From: Bdellovibrionales bacterium
GTDB lineage: Bacteria > Bdellovibrionota > Bdellovibrionia > Bdellovibrionales > Bdellovibrionaceae
Length of the DNA: 64,000 bases
Assembly: GCA_018266295.1 (NCBI GenBank)
Contig: JAFEAQ010000011.1
Span: 1-64,000 of the forward strand
Direction: 5' to 3'
The notes below the pieces were generated by a model. The model was not told the origin of the DNA and did not search any database. It worked only from the letters and a program-made list of their open reading frames with translations. The translations under genes were made by a program, and so were the position numbers. Position 1 is the stretch's first letter. Every line of letters starts with the position of its first letter. Shown here one piece after another: positions 1 to 8,587 of the stretch.

Positions 1-161
1 GAATATTTACCGGATCTTTACAGGTCTTTGACAGGGCCTAGGACTAACTATCGAACAGTTTATTGCGGTCGATGTGGTAAGGTCGTGCCAGAACACTTCA
101 GAAGCCCGACCTTGCCTTGAGGAGAACCCGAGATGGTATTGGGTTTGCTTTGAGTGAGAGG

Positions 162-716
162 ATGTTAAAGCCCCGTCGATTTCAGAGCGATCAACGATTT
201 TTCCATCTAAATTCCGGACTGAGCCCCCGGACATGGCGGACAACAAAGCCCCACGAGCGCTGGAAAATCTTCTGCCAAGCTCTGAACAACATCCAATTCC
301 GCAGCGACCTCGCCGCCCACGCCTTCGTGCTAATGGACACGCACTTTCATATTTTATTCTCCACCCGTTCGATGAAGGAGCGCGCACTAGCAGAGGAATT
401 CCACCAGCATCTGAGTGCGCTCTGCAATTGCACATGGGACGCACTGGAAGTGCCGCTATACTGCGAGTCCATCCTGAGCGCCGAGTACTACAAGCGAGCC
501 TACAAGTACATCTACCGAAACCCCGTCGAAGCGGGAATGTGTTCGCGCGCGGAAGACTACGAATTCAGCAGCCTACGCGGCCTCCTAGGCCGGGTGAATC
601 TGCAAGTGCCAGTGATCGATAATATGGGTTTGATCTTTGGCCCGAAGAAAATACTGACGTGGTTGAATGAGAAAGAAGAGGAGCCTCAGCTCCCCTTCAT
701 TGATACTAGTACTTAA
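162..716 (+). CDS. RAYT/TnpA_REP-like Y1 HUH nuclease
   Basis: This is a single-domain Y1 (IS200-like) HUH endonuclease of the REP-associated tyrosine transposase type. The metal-binding histidine pair is in FVLMDTHFHILF (about residues 55-66). The catalytic tyrosine is expected in the later segment YKYIYRNPVEAGM, which matches the Y..NPV.AG signature of the family. Such proteins nick and join single-stranded DNA at short palindromic repeats and are usually single-copy, domesticated genes rather than active insertion sequences. I chose the ATG at 162 (184 aa). A TTG at 117 would add 15 residues, but family members usually begin with a short M..RR.F start. No terminal inverted repeats are seen around it. 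The stop lies inside the convergent collar gene, so the two genes overlap by 11 bp. Confidence 0.8.
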   Translation: MLKPRRFQSDQRFFHLNSGLSPRTWRTTKPHERWKIFCQALNNIQFRSDLAAHAFVLMDTHFHILFSTRSMKERALAEEFHQHLSALCNCTWDALEVPLYCESILSAEYYKRAYKYIYRNPVEAGMCSRAEDYEFSSLRGLLGRVNLQVPVIDNMGLIFGPKKILTWLNEKEEEPQLPFIDTST

Positions 717-1452
717 TGATAAAGTTGACGTAGGCGTTTCTAGGGCGAGTTTCACTGCCACCATCAGCCGCGGTGTAAACTGAGCCACCAACACCACCAT
801 TACCAGGCTTATTCAAAAATTGTGCAACATTGTTAAATCCGCCAGTTCCTGTATAACCATTTGAACCCTCTGTAATATAGTGAGAGTGCGACTTGTATGC
901 CTCTGCCTGAATAGATCCAACGGAAGCGCCAATGTTTCCACCACTATTCATTGCCGAACGAGAACTATAGTTTGGATCTTTTGTTGCGTCTGACGTTGCA
1001 CCTCGCAAGAACTGCCCTCTTAAATCTGGAACGTTGAATGTGCCGGTTGGGTAAGTCCCTGAACCCCCATATGCATACTTTAACGTTGATGGATCCCAGA
1101 GAGCTTGAGCCAACTCAGGATAATCAACAGCATTGTAGGAAGCGCCATTGCACAGCAAATATCCTGCTGGTGCCGTCGTACCGCCAAACGCAGAAATCAC
1201 ACCCGCAGGAGTTGAAGCTTCACTGCTCAGTAACTCAATCCAAGCACCATTAATTCTTGCCCACAAGCCCGGTGTTTTTGGACCACTATCTGGCTTTTGA
1301 TAGACGATATCGCCATCGTGAGCATCAGCTACCTGATCCACATCTTTCACAGTTGGCGCACCAAAGTTTAAGCTCTTAACGCCATACTGATTTGCCAGCA
1401 CGATTCCACTACAAATCAAAAGACCTGCAGACATCATTATAATTTTCTTCAT
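706..1452 (-). CDS. Secreted phage-tail-collar domain protein (copy 1)
   Basis: The protein has 248 aa. Residues 1-20 form a Sec signal peptide. About residues 28-78 form a module (LNFGAPTV, then DGDIVYQ, then W..INGAWIEL) that is shared with the proteins at 6220 and 34864. The C-terminal part is a phage tail collar domain: GVISAFGGTTAPAGYLLCNG, then the diagnostic FNVPDLRGQFLRG, and the terminal ETRPRNAYVNFIIKY. In phages this fold sits in trimeric tail fibres. A signal peptide with no neighbouring phage genes points to an exported or surface protein of the host. An excellent AAGGAGG ribosome site precedes the ATG. The gene has its own promoter of the type shared by the three family members, and its 3' end overlaps the RAYT gene. 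Confidence 0.85.
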   Translation of the reverse strand: MKKIIMMSAGLLICSGIVLANQYGVKSLNFGAPTVKDVDQVADAHDGDIVYQKPDSGPKTPGLWARINGAWIELLSSEASTPAGVISAFGGTTAPAGYLLCNGASYNAVDYPELAQALWDPSTLKYAYGGSGTYPTGTFNVPDLRGQFLRGATSDATKDPNYSSRSAMNSGGNIGASVGSIQAEAYKSHSHYITEGSNGYTGTGGFNNVAQFLNKPGNGGVGGSVYTAADGGSETRPRNAYVNFIIKY

Positions 1453-1482
1453 AAATCCTCCTTGAAATAGATTTGTCAGGAG

Positions 1483-1511
1483 AACATATAAACGTGTTTA
1501 TAAACTAACAA
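1483..1511 (-). promoter_or_regulatory. Shared-family promoter, copy A
   Basis: On the minus strand this reads TTGTTA, a 17-bp spacer, then TATGTT, ending 31 bp before the collar gene ATG. The spacer begins with the perfect 10-bp palindrome GTTTATAAAC. The same arrangement with identical spacing precedes the genes at 6220 and 34864. The boxes fit a housekeeping-type promoter and the palindrome is a plausible operator. Confidence 0.7.
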
Positions 1512-1625
1512 TGTTTATTTTAGAGCGTTCGAAAAACTAGACGTTTTTTCGCAAACGCAGCATGCCCATATTTTCAACAACATAGGCATACTGAAATTTA
1601 TAAAAGTATTTAGAAAGTTAAGAGC

Positions 1626-2597
1626 TTAAAGACTTTTTTCCCACTCGAAGGTGGTTTTACAGATGAGATCGATGTTGTCGCACTTAGGTTTCCAAGCAAA
1701 CGCTTTTTGCGCCTTGGTAGAATCAGCAACAAAGCCGACAGGATCCCCTTCGCGACGAGCGCCCTCTTTAACGGCAAACTGCTTTCCAGAAACTTTTTGC
1801 ATCGCTCTGATTACATCACGAACAGAAAAGCCGTGGCCGTAACCGACGTTATAAATATGAGAAGCACTTTCTTGATTCAAAGATTCCAACGCTAGCACAT
1901 GTACATCTGCTAAATCATCGACATGAATATAGTCACGAATGCCTGTGCCGTCTGGGGTTGGATAATCAGTACCAAAAATTTCAACATGATCTTTTTTGCC
2001 AGCGGCGACTTCGCCCGCAACTTTAATCAGGCTTGTGGCCCCCGCAGTTCGCTGTCCGTTATTTCCTTTCAACGAAGCCCCTGCCACATTGAAGTAACGA
2101 AGAATCACATAGCGAAGATCGTGAGCATTCGCTCCGTCTTGAATCACTCGTTCTGACATCAACTTGCTGGCGCCATACGGGTTCAGCGGTGCCGTCGGCA
2201 CATCCTCAGTTACAAGAAACTCTTTGGGATTTCCATAAACTGCTGCTGTTGAAGAGAAAATAAACTTATTAACACCGGCAGCCTTACAAGCCTCAAGCAC
2301 ACGAATCGTTCCGAGCACATTGTTCTCATAGTACTCTAGAGGCTTTTCCACAGACTCCGGTGCTACCAACTTTGCAGCGAAATGAATAACGCCTTCAATT
2401 TGGTGATCACGCAAAGCTTTAGCGACGAGTGCCATATCTCTGACATCGCCAACAACGAGAGGAACACTCTCAGGTACTGCAACTCGAAACCCTGTCGACA
2501 AGTTATCAAAGACAACCGGATAATGTCCTGCTTCGATCAGTTTTTGAACTGTATGGGAGCCAATGTAACCAGCTCCACCAGTGACAAGCACTTTCAT
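1626..2597 (-). CDS. galE: UDP-glucose 4-epimerase
   Basis: The 323-aa short-chain dehydrogenase-type epimerase interconverts UDP-glucose and UDP-galactose (or the N-acetyl forms) in the cytoplasm. The NAD-binding loop GGAGYIGSH is at residues 7-15. The catalytic Ser/Tyr/Lys set is visible in FSSTAAVYG and NPYGASK, and the length is normal for GalE. GGGGAAG lies 4-5 bp ahead of the ATG. The ATG is one base from the stop of the initiating glycosyltransferase, so the two are probably co-transcribed. In this position it supplies UDP-Gal or UDP-GalNAc to the polysaccharide locus. Substrate preference cannot be read from the sequence. Confidence 0.93.
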   Translation of the reverse strand: MKVLVTGGAGYIGSHTVQKLIEAGHYPVVFDNLSTGFRVAVPESVPLVVGDVRDMALVAKALRDHQIEGVIHFAAKLVAPESVEKPLEYYENNVLGTIRVLEACKAAGVNKFIFSSTAAVYGNPKEFLVTEDVPTAPLNPYGASKLMSERVIQDGANAHDLRYVILRYFNVAGASLKGNNGQRTAGATSLIKVAGEVAAGKKDHVEIFGTDYPTPDGTGIRDYIHVDDLADVHVLALESLNQESASHIYNVGYGHGFSVRDVIRAMQKVSGKQFAVKEGARREGDPVGFVADSTKAQKAFAWKPKCDNIDLICKTTFEWEKSL

Positions 2598-2598
2598 A

Positions 2599-3939
2599 CT
2601 ATCTTCCCCGTCCTAAAACCACGACGCTGATGGTTTTTAAAACAATGATGAAATCCAAAAAGAGAGAATAATTTTTAATATAGAAAAGATCGTACTGAAG
2701 TTTTTCTTTCGAGTCTTCAACGCTGGCCCCATAAGGATAGAGCACTTGAGCCCATCCTGTGATTCCAGGGCGAACAAGATGGCGAAGATTGTAGAATGGA
2801 ATTTGTTTCTCGAGCTCTTTATTAAATTCAGGTCGCTCCGGACGAGGACCGATGAAGCTCATATCACCGCGGAAAACATTCCAAAGCTGAGGGAGTTCAT
2901 CCAAACGTGTCAGGCGGATAAACTTACCGACGCGAGTAATGCGAGAGTCATTTGTGCTGGCCCATTTCGCGCCATCCTTCTCAGCATCAGTGCGCATTGA
3001 GCGGAATTTATAAATCACGAAATCTTCGCCATCAACACCCGTACGAACCTGGCTATAGACTGCAGGACCTTTGGATTCGAGCTTCACCGCAATGGCGGTT
3101 AGAAGCATGAATGGCCAAGTTACTAATAACAAAAGCGAGGACAGGAAAACATCAGCCAGACGCTTAATACGAAGCCCTACGGGGTTGTGAACAAGGCCGA
3201 AGCCCTCAGAAAGTACAAACCAATCATGCTCAAGATAGTAGATCGGAACTTTTCTCCAAGTGTTCTCATAAAAGAGCGAAAGATCTTGCACAAACTGTCC
3301 TGAGAAGCGTGCTTGCATTAAAGTCGGTCCAAGCTCCTGATTTAACTCCTGAGAAGTCGTTGCAATCACAAGGGAGTGCCAAACTTTTTCGAGTTGTATC
3401 TGCAACTCCTTCCACTGAGATTGGGCAAGAATAGTAATTTTGCCTGCAAAAGAGTTCTTTTTCAGATCCTGCAGAAGCTGTTGGTGAATTTTATCATTCA
3501 CAACGAAAAGCCAATCCGCATTTGCCCGAATCTGTTGGTAAGACTTCATCAGAGCCAAACGGTAAACGGCCGAAACTATATAGAAACCTGAAAGACTACC
3601 TAATAGGACACCACGCCCAAAGAGGCCCGTACGATCTTTACTCAGCAAATAGTTGATCAAGATAACTGATATAAAACTGATGACTACTGCGATCGCTTGG
3701 CGAAATAAAATGGTCCAGGGCTTGAGATCACGGTCCAAATCATAGCAGCCAAAGATATAAAGACCCGAAAGCGTCAGAAAAGTAACAAACCAAAGCCCAC
3801 GCGTTTCGAGAACGGCAGAGTCGATGGCTCCAATACGCAAATAATAAACCAATGCACTGATAGCCAAAAAGACAAAGGCATCCCAAAGCATGATGAGGGA
3901 TTTAGATTTTGGAGTCAGCGAGGGCCTAATCTTTAGCAT
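2599..3939 (-). CDS. Initiating polyprenyl glycosylphosphotransferase (WbaP/EpsE type)
   Basis: The 446-aa integral membrane enzyme transfers a sugar-1-phosphate from a nucleotide sugar to undecaprenyl phosphate, the first membrane step of glycan assembly. The N-terminal half has four or five membrane segments and a central variable domain. The C-terminal catalytic half begins near residue 270 with a re-entrant hydrophobic helix. It carries the family signatures VYKFRSM-like (VIYKFRSMRTDAE), TRLDELPQLWNVFRGDMSFIGPRPE and RPGITGWAQV. Length fits the large two-part family (about 450-480 aa) rather than the short WcaJ-core forms. galE follows directly. A weak ribosome site precedes the ATG at 3939. 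Confidence 0.92.
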   Translation of the reverse strand: MLKIRPSLTPKSKSLIMLWDAFVFLAISALVYYLRIGAIDSAVLETRGLWFVTFLTLSGLYIFGCYDLDRDLKPWTILFRQAIAVVISFISVILINYLLSKDRTGLFGRGVLLGSLSGFYIVSAVYRLALMKSYQQIRANADWLFVVNDKIHQQLLQDLKKNSFAGKITILAQSQWKELQIQLEKVWHSLVIATTSQELNQELGPTLMQARFSGQFVQDLSLFYENTWRKVPIYYLEHDWFVLSEGFGLVHNPVGLRIKRLADVFLSSLLLLVTWPFMLLTAIAVKLESKGPAVYSQVRTGVDGEDFVIYKFRSMRTDAEKDGAKWASTNDSRITRVGKFIRLTRLDELPQLWNVFRGDMSFIGPRPERPEFNKELEKQIPFYNLRHLVRPGITGWAQVLYPYGASVEDSKEKLQYDLFYIKNYSLFLDFIIVLKTISVVVLGRGR

Positions 3940-3980
3940 AGACCGAATTTAATGGGATGCGGCGAACAATGCAAGCTCTG

Positions 3981-4694
3981 TTAGCCCAAATACTTCTTAC
4001 GGATCTTCAAAATATCACGGAAAACACGCAGAATTTCTTTATAAACCTTCACCTTAGAGCCTGGTACGTCTTCCCATTTACGGAGAGGGTATTCCACCAG
4101 AAGTTTGCCTTTAAGACGCAGCATAATCTCGACGTCAAAAATCCAGTTACTGAGGAAGCTTTCACCGAATGCAGTTTCAACATGCTCCATACGGAAGAGC
4201 TTTGCCCCACATTGGGAGTCATAAGACTCCACCTTAAGGAGAATCCCTATAACCGTCGCAAACCCACGCCCCAGATAGTGACGTTTTGTTGAACGTATAA
4301 TTTTACTACCAAGGCGATACACGCGGCTTCCCCAGATAGAATCGACTTTTTCTGAGTACATTTTCGAATAGAGCACCATATTAGGAACTTCCCAAAGAGG
4401 CGTCGCCAAGTCAGCGTCCCAGAACCCTACCCAATCGGCTTTTGACAAAGTCGGATGTTTTGCAACATGCAGCATGCCTTCACGAACTGCGGCCGCTTTA
4501 CCACCGTTCTTAGGACAACGGTGGACGTGAAGGTTTGACTTCCCCTGGATGAATTTTTGAATCATCTGAACGGTATTGTCTTTAGACCCGTCGTCGACAA
4601 AAACAATCTGCATTTCCCCCTGAGCACCTTCTTCAAAGGCTTCAAGATCCAAGCGTTTCTCTTCGTTATAACATGGCACAACAAGAACAATCAT
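3981..4694 (-). CDS. GT2 glycosyltransferase, dolichyl/polyprenyl-phosphate hexose synthase-like
   Basis: The 237-aa GT-A enzyme has the family start VVPCYNEEKRLD, the nucleotide-binding VDDGSKDNT (about residues 34-42) and the metal-binding WDADLATP (about 93-100). The later segment DSQCGAKLFR, then NWIFDVEIMLRLK, is typical of dolichyl-phosphate glucose synthases (DPG subfamily). That suggests it charges a polyprenyl phosphate with one sugar for use by GT-C membrane transferases, of which two candidates lie nearby at 7159 and 12342. No membrane segment is seen at its C-terminus. It is transcribed with galE and the initiating transferase but separated from the latter by 41 bp. Confidence 0.85.
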   Translation of the reverse strand: MIVLVVPCYNEEKRLDLEAFEEGAQGEMQIVFVDDGSKDNTVQMIQKFIQGKSNLHVHRCPKNGGKAAAVREGMLHVAKHPTLSKADWVGFWDADLATPLWEVPNMVLYSKMYSEKVDSIWGSRVYRLGSKIIRSTKRHYLGRGFATVIGILLKVESYDSQCGAKLFRMEHVETAFGESFLSNWIFDVEIMLRLKGKLLVEYPLRKWEDVPGSKVKVYKEILRVFRDILKIRKKYLG

Positions 4695-4807
4695 AAGGCT
4701 CTCTATCGATGTTATTAAGGCGATGACTTGTTGATCTTAGCAGTTGAACTTCGCAATTGCCTAGACCAAAATCAGCTTCACAAGACTTCACGGCTTAGGA
4801 TTTAAAA

Positions 4808-6082
4808 ATGTCTACGAATTCAGCAAAAATATCTCACGTCACCGGCATTCTTTTGCTTCTGTTTGCGATTTCAACCCTGGTTTCCCAAAGCTTGATGGAT
4901 TTGTTTTCCACGCTTTTATGCCTTTATCTAGCTTTTCAGTGGCTTATGGCTAAAAAGCAAAACCGTGACTTTCAGGCTGTTCAAAAAATGGGTTTCGATT
5001 GGCTCTGGCTTGCGTGGTTTGTGGTATGTGCAATTGGCTTTGCGCTCAATCGACCTCCTCCTCCTGAAACTCCTGAAAATTTTTGGATGGCTCGGCTTGT
5101 TGAGTTTAAGTGGATCTTCATCTTGTACTTTATGGTGGGCGGACTTCATCTCGCGAAATTTAAAGAAGATTCTATGAAGTGGTTCAATGGGGCCGTTCTC
5201 CTCTGCTCTGCCTACGCGATTGTAGATTATTTTCTTCAGGTACAAAATGCGACGCCGACGGATGATGTTCGTTTAGGAGGGCTATTTCAGTTCTCGATGA
5301 CATATGCCCACTCTTACGGAATTTTCTTTTGTGCTCTTTTGGGACTATTCTTTGAAATTAGCAAAACTTTGCCACCCAAAAAGAGATTGTTTTATCTATG
5401 CACACTCATCGTGCTTGGCTTATCGGTACTCCTGACTTACACGCGTGGAGTTTGGATTGCTGCTTTTGTGTCCGTGATTGCAATTAGCTTTTTATGGCGT
5501 GTTAGAAACGGGTTCATCGCTATCATCGCTTGCAGCCTAGGCGCTGCGGTTTTGTATTTTGCGGTTCCTTCAGTCAAAAACCGCGTGGACTTTACAGCAA
5601 AAATTGCCGATGCCAGCACGGCAAAGCAAACTTATGACTCTGAACGCGTGGTTCTTTGGAAAACCAATCTGATGATTTTCAAAGATCACCCTTGGTTTGG
5701 TACCGGCTATGGTCAAAATAAATTTCATCTTCACGAGTACTATGAAAAGCAAGGGCTTCCAAAAGATCAATTCATCGGGCATGCCCACAATCAATATCTA
5801 CACTTGCTAGCGGGAACTGGGGTTCTCGGACTGCTATGCTACTTAGGACTCTTAGGAACTATGGCAGTGATGACCCTAGTCGCTTTTTTAAAAATCCCAA
5901 AAGAGAATTTATTTTATAAAGGTTTAGCTCTTGGCGCTCTCGGCGGGCAGATCTGTTTTGCAGTTGGGAGCCTGACTGAATCAAACTTTGAACACTCCAA
6001 AGTTCGCTTCGCGATTATGTTCATGTGGGCGATCGGCCTTTGGCTCTGGCAAGAAACCAAACAGAAAAAAGCACTTCCCTAA
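4808..6082 (+). CDS. O-antigen ligase/polymerase family membrane protein (WaaL/Wzy_C)
   Basis: The 424-aa protein has about ten to twelve membrane segments. A periplasmic loop before the last group of helices holds FGTGYGQNKF and then GHAHNQYLHLLAGTGVLG. This is the H.HN..L....G..G signature of the Wzy_C/O-antigen ligase family. Members either join lipid-linked glycan to an acceptor (WaaL) or polymerise repeat units (Wzy), and sequence alone does not decide which. With a Wzx-type flippase at 26739 it could act as the polymerase. With the ABC exporter it could act as the ligase. It is transcribed divergently from the GT2 gene at 4694. Confidence 0.85.
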   Translation: MSTNSAKISHVTGILLLLFAISTLVSQSLMDLFSTLLCLYLAFQWLMAKKQNRDFQAVQKMGFDWLWLAWFVVCAIGFALNRPPPPETPENFWMARLVEFKWIFILYFMVGGLHLAKFKEDSMKWFNGAVLLCSAYAIVDYFLQVQNATPTDDVRLGGLFQFSMTYAHSYGIFFCALLGLFFEISKTLPPKKRLFYLCTLIVLGLSVLLTYTRGVWIAAFVSVIAISFLWRVRNGFIAIIACSLGAAVLYFAVPSVKNRVDFTAKIADASTAKQTYDSERVVLWKTNLMIFKDHPWFGTGYGQNKFHLHEYYEKQGLPKDQFIGHAHNQYLHLLAGTGVLGLLCYLGLLGTMAVMTLVAFLKIPKENLFYKGLALGALGGQICFAVGSLTESNFEHSKVRFAIMFMWAIGLWLWQETKQKKALP

Positions 6083-6154
6083 ATTTGCACAAAACCTCAG
6101 CATGATGCCCCTCCGCCAAAAGGTCCGGACACATCGCGCGCGCCTTTAAAATAA

Positions 6155-6183
6155 TTGTTAGTTTATAAATAAATTAATATTTT
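6155..6183 (+). promoter_or_regulatory. Shared-family promoter, copy B
   Basis: TTGTTA, a 17-bp spacer starting GTTTATAAAT, then TATTTT. It lies 36 bp ahead of the glycine-rich protein ATG and has the same layout as copies A and C. The spacer palindrome has one mismatch here. Confidence 0.68.
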
Positions 6184-6219
6184 ACCAATTCAACAAAACA
6201 TCTAAGGAAGGATGACTGT

Positions 6220-7110
6220 ATGAAAAATGTTTTTGGTAAAACGACTCTTATGATTGCTATGGGTCTAATAGCACTCTCTGCGAACGCAGGCCCTTATCGA
6301 CCGATGATTGGTTCGGGCTTTTCTGCTCCGAATATTAATGGCGAGGGTAATGTTTCAAATGCTCAGCCCGGAGACATTATCTATGATACAGGCGATGGGG
6401 CATTCAAAGGCTATGATGGATCTGCTTGGCAACCTTTTAGTGCAAGTACTGCGACATTTACTCCGCCTAAAGTTACGGTCCTCACCTCAACCTCAAGCTC
6501 TACCTTCAATACAACAGGACAACCGCTCTATCTAAAAATTCGCATGGTAGGTGGAGGCGGCGGAGGCGCTGGCGTTGGCACAGGAACAACCGGTGGAGAC
6601 GGTGGAAATGGGCAAGCAACTTCGTTCGGCCCAATAGCAACACCATCTTTGTTCACAGCTAACGGCGGACATGGAGGCACTCATAATGGCGGCCCAGGAG
6701 GCTCTGGTGGCAGCGTCTCTGTCCCTGGAGGGATCAATGGATTCGGCAGAATTGGCGGCTATGGAAGTGCTGCGATTCAATCAAATATTTCTAATGTGTC
6801 AGCTGCTGGTGGCGGCGGAGCAGCCTCTCCACTCGGAGGCGCCGGAGGTGGTGCTGCAGCCTCTAGCCAAGGCGTCAGCGCTCAGGCCAACACAGGATCA
6901 GGAGGCGGAGGTGCTGGAGCTCTGAATGCGACAAATGGAGCTGCCGGAGGTGGAGCAGGTGGATACATTGAAGCCACTATTTCTACCCCAGCTTCATCTT
7001 ATACTTATGCTGTAGGTGCCGGCGGCTCTGTTGGTAGCTCCGGCACAAGTGGATTCACAGGAGGAGCCGGAGCAGACGGCGTCATCATTGTTGAGGAATA
7101 CTATCAGTAG
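6220..7110 (+). CDS. Secreted glycine-rich protein with the shared N-terminal module
   Basis: The 296-aa protein has a signal peptide ending near ALSANA (residue 23). The shared module follows (FSAPNI, then SNAQPGDIIYDTGDGAFKGY, then W), aligning with the collar proteins at 706 and 34864. From about residue 110 to the end the protein is a glycine-rich domain of GGGGGAG, GGDGG and GGAG runs interspersed with short beta-like segments (YLKIRMVGGG, SYTYAVGAGG), ending GADGVIIVEEYY. This pattern resembles the glycine-rich receptor-binding domains of some phage tail-tip adhesins. That is an analogy from composition, not a domain assignment. It has an AAGGAAGG ribosome site, its own promoter and a strong bidirectional terminator, so it is a single-gene unit inside the polysaccharide locus. 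Confidence 0.78.
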   Translation: MKNVFGKTTLMIAMGLIALSANAGPYRPMIGSGFSAPNINGEGNVSNAQPGDIIYDTGDGAFKGYDGSAWQPFSASTATFTPPKVTVLTSTSSSTFNTTGQPLYLKIRMVGGGGGGAGVGTGTTGGDGGNGQATSFGPIATPSLFTANGGHGGTHNGGPGGSGGSVSVPGGINGFGRIGGYGSAAIQSNISNVSAAGGGGAASPLGGAGGGAAASSQGVSAQANTGSGGGGAGALNATNGAAGGGAGGYIEATISTPASSYTYAVGAGGSVGSSGTSGFTGGAGADGVIIVEEYYQ

Positions 7111-7122
7111 TAGATAGGTTTT

Positions 7123-7157
7123 AAATATAAAGACGCCTTACAGGCGTCTTTATATTT
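7123..7157. terminator. Bidirectional rho-independent terminator
   Basis: A perfect 16-bp stem (AAATATAAAGACGCCT with its complement) encloses a 3-base TAC loop. It has A-rich and T-rich flanks on both sides and lies between the convergent genes ending at 7110 and 7159. Confidence 0.92.
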
Positions 7158-7158
7158 T

Positions 7159-8586
7159 TCATCTAATTCTTACCCAACGCACTCTGTAAAAACCTGCTAC
7201 CGATTGGTTAATCCAATCGGTAGGATCTTTCTCAAGCTCTGAAAAAAACAAAGTCTCCGGTCTTTGCCGAAGTGGCTCAAATACTATCTCAGAATTAGGA
7301 TTCGCACTCTCTAGAACATCGATTCTCTCTTGTTGTTGCAAAGCATAGTCCCTAGCTCTAAATAAAAGATCTGCCCAAGCAACCCCATGATTGCTGACCA
7401 CAAAAAAGCTTAATAACAAAAGCACTACTTGAGTATTTCTTCCTAACCAATTTGGCAAACGTTGATAAAAAGATAAGAACTGACCGTTCTTTGCCCAAAT
7501 CCACTGGCAATACATGCAAAGAGTGAACAGAACGTATATAAAGCAAAGAATATTCATCGCCCTTCTTGGCGGCGCCCCTCCAATAGCCCAATGAGCAGGG
7601 GCCAAAAATAAAAAAACCAAACTTAAGAAGAAAAATAAAGTCAGCCAACGAGTTTGCTTAGTGTAAAAACCTGTAGGCACTTTCCCCTTCACCTTTTCGA
7701 TCTCCGGAATCAGCAACCAAAGGAAAAGTAACAACGGTATTTTCAGATACCTGATGAAAATCTCAAAAAAAAGCCCCAACGGTCTAAAAAGAGTAAAGAG
7801 AACGTCATGATTTCCTTGAAATTGAGACGAACGAACAGCATTCCCTGGAGCTTTATAGACAAAATAAAAACTGAGAAGACCCACAAAAAAAGGAAACAAC
7901 AAAGCGGCATCAATACGTTTCATTTTTTTTGCAAAAAATATTTCGATAGCAAAAATAAAATAAAGCCAAACCAACACCAGAGTTTCGTTAAATCCCGCCA
8001 ATAAGAAGGAAATAACTGAAAGCATAAACGCAAGAATCCATTTTTTTTCTTCTAAGTGAACTTGAGCGAGGCCATTAACAATCGAAATTTTTCTCACTCT
8101 CAGATAAAGACCTATTCCCAGAAGGAATACAATAAATGCATAAGTGTAGTTCACAACTCCGGCATACCAATGAAATGCTTCAGAAATACTCGGCATCTCC
8201 GACAAAAAAACTGTCGTAACTAAAATCGAAAATCCCAAACTTGTTTTTCTATCTAAAAGATTTATCGTCAAAGAGTTTAAAAACCATATGCAGACACCGA
8301 ACAAAAAAGAAAATGTGGTTATGCCAATGAGCTTGTAGCCTACATAGGACTTAAAAGTTATCGGGCTTACGCTTAGGACCGCTGTTGAAACAAACCTGCC
8401 AGACCATTGGGTGTACCAATCAACTTGCGCTTGCCAAAAGCCTTTTTGGAGCATTGGGACCGCATAAGTAAAATCATCTGCACTAGGAAAGTTAAAAAAT
8501 CCCAGAAATAGATAAGGAGTGAGGACACACAAACATAAGGTAACAACTTTTTTCCAATACATACTCGTGCCTGTTAGATTAGACAT
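7159..8586 (-). CDS. Multi-pass membrane protein, DUF6056/GT-C-like
   Basis: The 475-aa protein has about eleven membrane helices. The first external loop carries FPSADDFTYAVP, about residues 33-44. An acidic pair just after helix 1 is the usual catalytic position of GT-C lipid-dependent glycosyltransferases and of the DUF6056 membrane family. The following W..WSGRF segment also recalls DUF6056. It may transfer a sugar from a polyprenyl carrier on the periplasmic side, but the substrate is unknown. A second in-frame ATG eight codons in (MYWKK), with AGG upstream, could be the true start. The gene follows the GT4 gene with a 1-bp gap, so the two form an operon. Confidence 0.7.
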   Translation of the reverse strand: MSNLTGTSMYWKKVVTLCLCVLTPYLFLGFFNFPSADDFTYAVPMLQKGFWQAQVDWYTQWSGRFVSTAVLSVSPITFKSYVGYKLIGITTFSFLFGVCIWFLNSLTINLLDRKTSLGFSILVTTVFLSEMPSISEAFHWYAGVVNYTYAFIVFLLGIGLYLRVRKISIVNGLAQVHLEEKKWILAFMLSVISFLLAGFNETLVLVWLYFIFAIEIFFAKKMKRIDAALLFPFFVGLLSFYFVYKAPGNAVRSSQFQGNHDVLFTLFRPLGLFFEIFIRYLKIPLLLFLWLLIPEIEKVKGKVPTGFYTKQTRWLTLFFFLSLVFLFLAPAHWAIGGAPPRRAMNILCFIYVLFTLCMYCQWIWAKNGQFLSFYQRLPNWLGRNTQVVLLLLSFFVVSNHGVAWADLLFRARDYALQQQERIDVLESANPNSEIVFEPLRQRPETLFFSELEKDPTDWINQSVAGFYRVRWVRIR

Positions 8587-8587
8587 T

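Noticed and set aside
162-716. Complete IS200-type insertion sequence
   Set aside because: No subterminal hairpins or target-site pattern could be identified around the gene, and the protein looks like the RAYT branch.
706-1452. Prophage remnant suggested by tail collar domains
   Set aside because: The collar proteins have signal peptides and own promoters, and no other phage genes (terminase, capsid, portal, integrase) are present.
6532-6925. Reading frames on both strands inside the glycine-rich gene
   Set aside because: They are by-products of GGN-rich codon repeats; the signal peptide, RBS and promoter belong to the 6220 frame.
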